Source: Dioscorea cayenensis subsp. rotundata
Lineage: Eukaryota; Streptophyta; Magnoliopsida; Dioscoreales; Dioscoreaceae
Direction: 5' to 3'
DNA length: 64,000 nucleotides
Assembly (NCBI RefSeq): GCF_009730915.1
Contig: NC_052476.1
Location: forward strand, 21,123,257 to 21,187,256
Within the stretch, counting starts at the first letter, position 1, and every line of letters begins with the position of its first letter. This document shows positions 55,426-64,000 of this stretch, piece by piece. The translations under genes and the position numbers were made by a program. The notes below the pieces were generated by a model, which ran no database searches, was not told where the DNA came from, and worked only from the letters and a program-made list of their open reading frames with translations.

Positions 55426-58400
55426 TCAATTCTCATGCAATGCCTTCATCAGATATAGTCTGCTGAAATTCTGACCAGCAACCCTGCAAAATTAAAATTC
55501 ATTTTGAGTAAAAGAATCCAAATTACAAATGAGTAACACAATACACTCAACATTAGTTAAATATTGGCTAGTTCAAAGTATGCAAAGAAAGAGTAAAAAA
55601 ATTTATACCCGTTTATTTGATTGCAATAGTTAGCAATTTGATTGTTTATAAGATAGCTATCCAGGCGTGATGGTTCAGGTATTGGCTTAAATATAGGGTT
55701 TGATGGGTCCTCCTCAGGCAACAGCTCTTCTCCAGCAGCTTTCCTTGCCATATTCTCAGTTCTACAAATAAAAAATGGTATTCTGAGCAAGCAATTCAAA
55801 ACTTTAAGCTGATTGAACATTTCACTACACAAATAACGGAAGCCATGCTTGCATATAATGATTTCCTAATTTGCTAACCAAGTTCCCAAGTATGAACAGA
55901 ATTTCATGATTTTGTTAGGTGTGGACAAAGCAATTTGCCTTGATTAAACAAAAAGTCCATCAAATAGCTGCAACTAGATGAGTAGTAGAAAACAGCCTCT
56001 GAGAAAGCAATGCATTTAAACAGCTCATCTTGCATCCAATACTGCAAAAAAGCCCAACACCCACTCTCCACATTTGACTATAAAAGTGCTCGTATTATAT
56101 ATTTTATATCACTGCATGTGTGATTAAATGTGCAGAAGACTAAATATTTATATCAACACAAACTGCACAATGTGTGAATTATAAACAAGAAGAAATAGAT
56201 AACTGGTTGCCGAATGGCAGAGGTAACCCAAAAGAACCGATACAAGATAATCCAGACATGTCAGGTTAATTTGGTATCACCTGGGAATAGAGACACAGTG
56301 ATCATTAACACTTCCATACTTCAAAAGGCAATACTATGATACAACTATGAACATTCACAAAATTAACATAACAGAGCCAAATACTACCTTCGCTTTTGAA
56401 GCCATGCTTGCTGCTGCGCTTGTTGCCGTGACACATTCCGATAATAATATTGAAACTGGAAAGGAAAAAAATAATTACAAACATTTCTATAAGCTTCTTA
56501 CAACAAAAAACTAAATAAGGGTACAAAGAGAAACTAGAACCTTGTTTTGCTCAGCAGAAAGATCTTCCATGCATTCAATCATAAATTCCAAATTCCTCTC
56601 CATGAATGAAGAAGTAGATAATTGTAGACGATCAAAATCACACTGGCAGAAACATTTACATGTCAAGAGGAATGAGGAATAATGTCTAGTCATTAAAAAT
56701 CAATGAGGAAACCACATAAACATCAATATAGTGCAAAAACAGAAAAACCTGTGCAACAGGGGAATCAGGCTCCAGTTCCGTCATGAATGCACTAATAAGT
56801 GCAGAATTAGAAACTTTAATCTGTGTAGGAAAAAGTAGCAGCAGATGAAAAACCAGCTCATAAAGAGTAAAGTGCAGGAAAGTAACAAGACAAGGCATTG
56901 TGAAAGTAGAAAACCACACAGGTATTTCTTCAAAGATATCCACCCAAGTCACCTTCTTCTCCCTCAACCTGAAAAGATTCAACATCAGAAAGCAATTCAT
57001 AACCATGTTCAGTAGTACTGATTGGTATTGAGTAAATCATACTTTTCCCCATTGAACTCATTGTTTCGATAGAGTTCCATAAAAGAATCTGACAACTTCA
57101 ACGCTTTAAGTGCTAAAACTCCTTGATTGGACTTTGATGGATCATAAATAATGCATACACATCGCCTTATGTTCTCCTGATTAATTTGCAAAAATAAATA
57201 AATAGATAAAAACTAATATATCAATAGATTCAATACATATTGGACAATATTTATTTATATAAGGGACAAAAAATAAAGACGCCACATCAAGTACAACAAC
57301 ATACATCACCAAGCTAATAACAACATACTTTCAAGGATTCTCCATTTCATCCTGAACAAACTATCTTCTGACATGAAATGGATGTATAAGTGTGTGATGG
57401 ATGAGAATGAAGAATTATTTATTTTCTACGGGAAGCACAGCTAACCTCTTCAAAATTCAAAAAAGGTGAATTTCACTTATGTCAGTTAATCACCTAAACT
57501 AAAGGACTATTCAGGATAAGTGATACTGAAACAAAAGTGTTTTGTAATTGTGGATACACGGACAAGATAGAAGATACACATCATGTGTCAAGAAATGGAA
57601 TAAATGGAAGCTAATCAATGCAAAATCATGGCAGCGATTGCACTTTCCTTTCCGACTTATAGCAAGTCTATCCACATGAATCAACTATAAAACTGTCCTT
57701 TTCCAATACCTGGTAATTCATAAACGTCTCAATAAGCTCCACAGTTTGATACAAACCCATTAAAGTAGACTGGTACCTGAAAATATTTTTCATGAAAGCA
57801 TCAGAGAAAATGTGCCAGAGGCAGTGTACAAATGAGATAAATAGCTACAACTTCATAAACTAAAATAATTTAAGTCAACACAAGGCAGGAAAAGTTACAT
57901 ATTTTCAATTGAATTAATAATAGCTTGATCGTAGTGTGTATTAGACTCTATGGCCATAACCTTAGTATCTCTTAAGCCTTAATAATTACAAACAATTAAG
58001 ATTAATTTTGATACCACTAATCTCACTGAAAAAGATTTTGACAAGTAGATCAAACTAAATCACAATAACAACTGTACATAACCATATTATGAAATATGAG
58101 TAGCTTTTACCAGAACAATCAGAATGCACAACTAAAGGATCTCCAGTCTAGCATCAAAGATAGCCCTCAGGCATATGGTGTTATACATTGACCTTGCAAA
58201 AGCAGAACACAGAAACAATCATTTTATACCAGGATAGGCCATTTCAAAATTAGTTTACACAACAAATTTCATTTTCCCATCATTATAGTGGGATACCTAA
58301 TAGTCTCTTGATTGGAATGAGCAATACACATTATCAACACGGAGGGAAAAGCCCAATTAATGAGAGTGCAAGTGCATTGGTTTGTCTGTTGCTTTCATAA

Positions 58401-60057
58401 TGTTTTATGTGGCATTCCTTTATGAATTATGTAACTAAAATCATAATATTGATGAGGCATCTACCATCTTTATTAGGTCAATATATTATTTTTCAATAAT
58501 TAATCTTAACAGGTAAAAAGCAGAAAATTTTCTCCTTACGTTCAAAGAATGGGCGAGCAAACACTTTAAAGGAATTTTTGCTTAATTGAAAAAACTCAAA
58601 TGATGTTTATGCTATTTTGCTCACAGATTCAACATTACAAATGATAAGAAGTCAAAAGTCAACTGCTAGCTTCATGTTGACACTCTCAAAAAGGAAAAAA
58701 AAACTTAAACCAATTACTCACTCTCATGGCATTTCCTACAAACACATACATTACTTTACCTTTCAGCAAGCACATTTGGCCTTAATACTTACAATATGAT
58801 CTATTGGAATCACAGTACCATGAAAAAACAGATTTCAACTGTTCTACAGGCTCCATGAAGGTATTGTCTGCCATTCAAAAGGCATGAAAATAATTGGTAC
58901 CATTTAGTCTGGTGCAGAAAATATTATAATTCTTATCGACAAACCATCCTATTCTATTACCAACATGCTTATAGAATGATAGAAAGAATCATGACCTGTT
59001 CTCACCACAGTGACACATACATGATTTTGTACACCAGAATATAATTTTCATCAAGACCCAAACTCAACCAAAATACAAAAGCCTTTCGAAAGAATGCCAT
59101 AGCAGACATGCAGAACTATGGTGCTAATTTTGGGAAAGAAAGGGAAGGTAAATGAGTACTTAACCCTTATTTTGCAGACATATTAACTCCGCCACTGTAT
59201 TCAGTGGATAATAAACATACAAAAGTCACTCCCGGTAAAAAAAAAAATCAAACTCTAAAGTCTTTAAAAAACAAGAGGGCACCTTTACTACAGTAATGTA
59301 CCCATAAGACCAATAAGACATAATAGAAGCATAAAAATATATAAAATCGTGAATTCGTCCAATTCTATAACACTATCAAGCAAGTGGCTGAAGAAGGGTT
59401 TCCCTCAATAAGAATAAATACTAAAAGGTAGGAAAAGGCATACCATCCGACAGTGTTATTGTCAACATTGACTTCTCGTAGGCAGCGCATCATTTCAAGC
59501 TGATAATTAGCTCCATCTGCTTCAATTTCCTCATCATCTTCTCTAATCTATAAACTTCACATTGTTAATATAAACACACACACACACACAAAAACATTGA
59601 AATTCATACATAATAAACCCATAAAATAACATACCGGAAAGGGAAAACAGTTAGTAACTTCAAGAACACTACCAACATCTAAACCAAGAAGTTGTCCTGT
59701 CACCAACGCAGGTGAGAACTCCTTGCAGTGCTTTATTATCTTCAAAACAGCCTGCAGATTGCAATTCAAACAATTAAACCCCCAAGGTTTCATCAATTCT
59801 GGAAAGACCAAATTTGCAAAAAGAATTGACATATAATCAAAGAATTATCGGCGGAAAACATATGTAAATTGAATCAATTACCAAGCCCTCCATCTGAACA
59901 ACACGAAGAGGCGGGGTGACTTCCTCGGATGCCACGGCCTGAAGGAAAGAACGCGCCATTGCTGCACACCAATACCAATCAGAAATAAAAATCAACAAAA
60001 TTCGAAGCAAACGGATAGAGCCAAGAAACTTTAGAAGATTTTCTCACTGTTCGCCAT
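55426..60057 (-). CDS. TIF3H1: Eukaryotic translation initiation factor 3 subunit h (eIF3h)
   Basis: Twelve coding exons on the minus strand: 60057-60048, 59961-59882, 59751-59635, 59547-59444, 57776-57710, 57176-57043, 56968-56920, 56820-56749, 56642-56541, 56455-56388, 55761-55609 and 55483-55426. They join to 337 aa, the same length as I recall for the Arabidopsis protein. The first coding exon is only 10 nt (ATGGCGAACA) and splices in frame to give MANTMARSFLQ. The MPN domain (about residues 28-165) has VLKIIKHCKEFSPALVTGQL and LGLDVGSVLEVTNCFPFP and lacks a full JAMM metal site, as usual for eIF3h. The C-terminal part has YYYRNVSRQQAQQQAWLQKR and ends VAGQNFSRLYLMKALHEN. It acts in the cytosol in the eIF3 complex; plant eIF3h supports reinitiation on uORF-containing mRNAs. 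The gene appears intact. Confidence 0.96.
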
Positions 60058-60349
60058 GAGAGTCGAAAACTAGGGCTCGGCGCTGAAGAAGAAAAGGCCT
60101 TCGTTTTGCGGGTAGGAGCTGTGTTTTAAAGAGAAGGGATACCATCACCCACGAGTCCAACCTTACAACTAACCTATTCCTATAACAATAAGCAAATAGG
60201 GGTTTTTTCACTTCCGTATACTCCACAAAATATTGTTCATTATGGTTATATTTATAAAATTGGAATAATTGTTGGGTTTTTTATTTTTTATTTTTAATTT
60301 ATTTTACGGGCTCTTGGAAGTTTAACTGTTTATACTCTTCAAAAACCAG

Positions 60350-60386
<37 letters not shown>

Positions 60387-60450
60387 AGTCTCTTTCTTTC
60401 CATCCTACTTTTGATTAAGATCGACTGGGATAAAAAACATCGGATCACAA
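60058..60450 (-). promoter_or_regulatory. eIF3h 5' leader and promoter region
   Basis: A C/T-rich leader (AGGCCTTTTCTTCTTCAGCG on the minus strand) precedes the ATG. A (TA)n tract lies at 60355-60382. Upstream of this the sequence changes to repeat-rich DNA. Confidence 0.4.
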
Positions 60451-60829
60451 ATCAAATTTTTAATATTTTGTAGACTTCAGGGATTGTGGGTTCATGACTT
60501 CCATTAGGGGCAAACCCCTAATGTTAATTACCCCGGACATTGTCACGAGAACCTCCGATTAAGAAAAATAAGTGCGAAGAAAGAAAGCAGTTTCGAGCAA
60601 ATAAATTTTTATTCATGAATTCATAGACTTTCATTGAAAAATATGAAGTTAGGAATTTAATCATCTTGACGCAACAATAATTGTAGCCTTTTATCTCCTT
60701 CCGACTATTTCGCCAAAAATTGCGCTTTGACTTTTGTTGACTTTTGGTCTTCAGTCAACTATCGAAATATCGATCTTGAATACGACTTAGAAACTTATGA
60801 AGTTAGTATCTTGGATATTTGGATTTGTA

Positions 60830-62940
60830 TCTTGACTCTGATTTGGAACTCTGATTTGATTCTTCATAAACTTCGGCCTTCGACCTTGTGAAACATTTTT
60901 TGCAACTTGTGAACTCTCCAACACTTTAACTTTGAGGCTGTTGAGCTCATTTGTTGATTTATTCTGGAACTCGAACTTGGAACTTGGAACTTGGACTTTG
61001 AACTCGCGATCTTGGATTTGATTCAAACTTGATTTGATTTTTTTCATAAGCTTTCGTCTTTCATGCTTGTGAAGCTCTTTTCGCAACTTGTGAACTCTCC
61101 AACGCTTTATCCTTGAGGTCGTTGAGCTCATTTGTTGATTTATTTGAGACTTGGATCTTTGATTTTGCATCTTAGATTTTGATTTGGATTTGAAGCTGTG
61201 GATTCCCTATGTTGATAAATCACAAACTTGGTTTGACTTTTCATGAGCTTCGCTATCATGCTTGTGGTGCTTTTTGCAACTTGTGAACTCTTCAACGCCT
61301 TTAGCTTTGAGGGTTGTTGAACTCATTTGTTGACTTGTTTGAAAACTTGGAACTTGGACTTTTCAGTTTGCTTTTGAATTTGATTTGGAACCCCGATTTG
61401 ATTTTTATAAGCTTCGACCTTCAGGGCTTGTGAGGCTTTTTGCAACTTCAGTGAACTCTTCAACACTTTAACTTTGAGGTTGTTGAGCTCATTTGTTGAT
61501 TCATTTGAAACTTGAAACTTAGATCTTTGACATTTGACCTTTTCGATCTTAGATTTTTGATTTTGAACTTGATTTGATTTTTCATAAGCTTCAGCTTTTA
61601 TACTTGTGAAGCTATTTACAACTTGTGAACTCTCCAACGCTTTATCCTTGAGGTTGTTGAGCTCATTTGTTGATTTATTTGGAACTTGGATCTTTGATTT
61701 TGCATCTTAGATTTAATTTGGATTTCAAGCTGTGGATTCCCTATGTTGATGAATCACAAACTTGGTTTGACCTTTCATAAACTTCGGTTGTCATGCTTGT
61801 GAAGCTTTTTTTTGCAACTTTTGAACTCTTCAACACCTTAGCTTTGAGGTTGTTGAACTCATTTGTTGACTTGTTTGAAACTTGGAACTTGGACTTTTTA
61901 GTTATCATCTTGAATTTGATTTGGAACTTGATTTGATTTTTATAAGCTTCGACCTTTCGGGCTTGTGAGGCTTTTTGTAACTCGTGAACTCTTCAACTCT
62001 TCATCCTTGAGGTTGTTGGGTTCATTTGTTGAATTTGAATTCTTTGATTTGATTTGGAACTTCATTTCTGACTTTTTCATAAGCTTCGCCTTTTAGGCTT
62101 CGAAACTTTTTGCAACTTTGTAAACTCTTCAACACTTCAACTTTGAGGGTTGTTGAGCTCATTTGTTGATTTGTTTGAAAACTTGAAACTTGGGTCTTAG
62201 ACTTCAACTTTCTCCTTGGGAATTTGATTATGTATCTTAAACTTTGATTTGCATTTCAAGTTGTGGATTCTTTGTATTGATGAATCACAAACTTGGTTTG
62301 ACTTTTCATTAGCTTCGACTTTTTACGCCTATGAAAGCTTTTTACAACTTATGTGAACTCTTCAACTCTTCATCCTCGAGGTCGTTGAGCTCATTTGTTG
62401 ATTTATTTCGAAACTTGAAATTTGGACATTTGATCTTTTAGTATCTTGAATTTGATTTGGAACTTCACTTGACTTTCCATAAGCTTGACTCTCGGGCTCG
62501 TGAAACTTTTGTGCAACTTATGAACTCCTCAACGCCTCAACTCGAGGTTTGTTGAGCTCGTTTATCTTGGATGTTTTGAGTTTGTCTTGAATTTGATCTG
62601 GACTTTAAGTTATAGATTCTCTGCGATTGAGGAATCACAAATATGGTTTAGCTTTTTCGCGAACTTCGGCTTTTTATGCTTGTGAAGCTTTTTACAACTT
62701 ATGAACTCTTCAACTCTTCATCCTTGAGGTTGTTGGGTTCATTTGTTGAATTTGCATTCTTTGATTTGATTTTGGAACTTCATTTCGAACTTCATTTGAC
62801 TTTTCGTAGCTTTTCCGACCTTTAGGCTTGTGAAACTTTTGCAACTTGTGAACTCTTCAACACTCGTAATCTTGAGGTTGTTGAGCTCATCCGTCGATTC
62901 ATCATTTTTAACGCCTTGATTTTTGATTTTTCTTCTTTGT
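60830..62940. repeat. Tandem array of about 175-bp units (12 copies) with a 530-bp higher order
   Basis: Each unit carries TGAACTC(T/C)TCAAC...TTGAGGTTGTTGAGCTCATTTGTTGATTT-like core words, at about 60931, 61111, 61306, 61472, 61646, 61843, 62006, 62142, 62377, 62541, 62722 and 62872 (spacing 136-235 bp). A marker GATTCCCTATGTTGAT.AATCACAAAC occurs at about 61200, 61735, 62263 and 62610, i.e. every three units for two periods of 530 bp. The minus strand shows Lys/Asn/Gln-rich open pieces that only reflect the repeat. Confidence 0.85.
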
Positions 62941-62979
62941 TTTTAGAATGCTTCGCTTTTTGAAGGTCTTGAAATTTCT

Positions 62980-63420
62980 TTCATCACTCTAAAGAGAGTC
63001 AATGGCCTCAAAAGAGGTCCATGAGCTCAAAAAAGAATTTTATGGGTTTTGAAATTTTTCATCCCTTCTAAGTGAGTCAATGGCCTCAAACAGAGTCCAT
63101 GAGCTCAAAGAGAGTTTTTAAGGGTTTTTGGAATGTTTCATTTACTCGAGAGAGTCAATGGCCTCAAACGAGTCCATGAGCTCCAGAAGAGTTTTAAGGG
63201 TTTTGGAATTTTTCAAATCACTCGAAAGAGAGTCAATGGCCCAAACAAGGTCCATCACTCAAAGAGAGTTTTAAGGGTTTTGGAATTTTTTATCACTCCT
63301 AAAAGAGTTAATGGCCTCAAACAGGGTCCATTAGCTCAAAGAGATTTGTCATCACTCCAGAGAGAGTCAATGACCTCAAACCGGGTCAAGAGCTCGAAGA
63401 GAGTTTTAAAAGGATCTCGA
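62980..63420. repeat. Second tandem array, about 77-bp units (6 copies)
   Basis: The unit is AGAGAGTCAATGGCCTCAAA-(C/A)-GGTCCATGAGCTC-AAAGAGAGTTTTAAGGGTTTTGGAATTTTTCA. GTCAATGGCC words start at about 62998, 63077, 63154, 63232, 63307 and 63366. It differs in sequence from the array to its left. Confidence 0.85.
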
Positions 63421-64000
63421 TAGCCCATCCGCTTGCGTGACTATTAAGAGGCGATGAAGAGGCCCTCCAAAAGAGAGCGATCGACATGCATTAGACATCA
63501 CGTGAAGCTTTAAGGGTCTTGTGAAATTACCAAAACACCCCTCATCTTCGCTTAAAAACCCTTTTTCTTCATTTCTTTTCTTTTTCTGCATTTAGATCCT
63601 CTAACTTTTCATCACATTTTATCAAATTTTTGCCAATAAACCCCAAACTTTCATATTTTTATATTTTTTCATGGATTTTTGCAATTAAACCCTCGAGCTT
63701 TCATATTTTCACACATTTTTCACATTTTGCATATATGTCCTCAATTATTTCATCATTTTTTTCATGGATTTTTGCATAAAAGTCCAACTTTTCTACAAAA
63801 TGTATACCACAATCGAACCCTCTTTTTCTTCTTTCTTTGATTGAGAAAACATCGGCATGTGATACATAAAAAGCATGCTACCACATCTACAATTAATCAC
63901 TCACTTAATCAAGGAGTGCATGGTTCGTAAAAAGCAATCCAAGGTGCGGGTCCTACCATGGCATGGATTAACATGGGAATGAATGAAGATGTAAAATAAA
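63421..64000. other. Flank of the tandem arrays; no gene seen
   Basis: TTTTTCATGGATTTTTGCA recurs at about 63667 and 63756 in T-rich DNA, giving a loose 90-bp repeat. The stretch may be the LTR or untranslated part of a decayed gypsy retrotransposon; this is inference only. Confidence 0.4.

Noticed and set aside
60787..62207. Minus-strand Lys/Gln/Asn-rich ORFs of 60-127 codons
   Set aside because: They follow the tandem-repeat period, are broken repeatedly, and have no independent support.
47330..63420. Regularly spaced repeats considered as CRISPR-like arrays
   Set aside because: Spacers are themselves related and vary in length, there are no cas genes, and this is plant nuclear DNA; they are transposon or satellite repeats.

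Overview
This is nuclear DNA of a flowering plant. It is AT-rich and has intron-split genes, a chloroplast photosystem I gene with an N-terminal transit peptide, plant-type LINEs, Ty1/copia and long-LTR retrotransposons, CACTA, Mutator, hAT and Stowaway elements. The PsaL sequence looks closer to monocot than eudicot forms; this is only a weak hint. Two blocks of exactly 1000 N (7362-8361, 34681-35680) look like fixed-size assembly gaps of unknown true length.

Left part (1-35.7 kb): a segmental-duplication cluster. A Raf-like protein kinase gene ends at about 1.17 kb, followed by a small gene for a secreted glycine-rich protein (GRP1, 3810-4157, +). The same two-part module (kinase 3' end, spacer, GRP) recurs in inverted orientation with GRP2 (19506-19847, -) and GRP3 (32234-32518, -). 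Kinase tails without a visible GRP lie beside gap 1, and the start of a further tandem copy runs into gap 2, so both gaps probably hide more GRP copies. The copies are separated and broken by transposons: a non-autonomous MULE (1636-3183), a short copia element in the GRP1 3' UTR (4185-7315), a full-length but dead LINE (about 8770-18141) carrying a nested solo LTR (12790-15621), a dead copia (23487-28346), LINE fragments, a Stowaway MITE and a SINE-like insert. Copies lacking a given insertion serve as empty sites for the others.

Middle part (35.7-52.4 kb): mostly transposon debris. It holds a CACTA end with transposase remnants, the last three exons of an unrecognised gene (37658-38538), Stowaway and hAT MITEs, a second solo LTR with perfect target duplication (43318-45409), a copia 5' fragment cut by a CACTA-like subterminal repeat array, a 5'-truncated four-exon fragment of a PP6-type phosphatase gene (48006-48781, -), a family of terminal-inverted-repeat elements, and a copia 3' half (51030-52365).

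Right part (52.4-64 kb): two intact housekeeping genes in convergent orientation, psaL (53332-54625, +; two exons, 219 aa) and the eIF3 subunit h gene (60057-55426, -; 12 coding exons, 337 aa, with a tiny first coding exon). Beyond them lie two adjacent tandem-repeat arrays, of about 175 bp and 77 bp units, which may belong to a decayed LTR retrotransposon.

No bacterial-type system, CRISPR array, rRNA or canonical tRNA gene was seen. The most informative features are the GRP/kinase-tail duplication cluster and the short split exons that are invisible as long ORFs.
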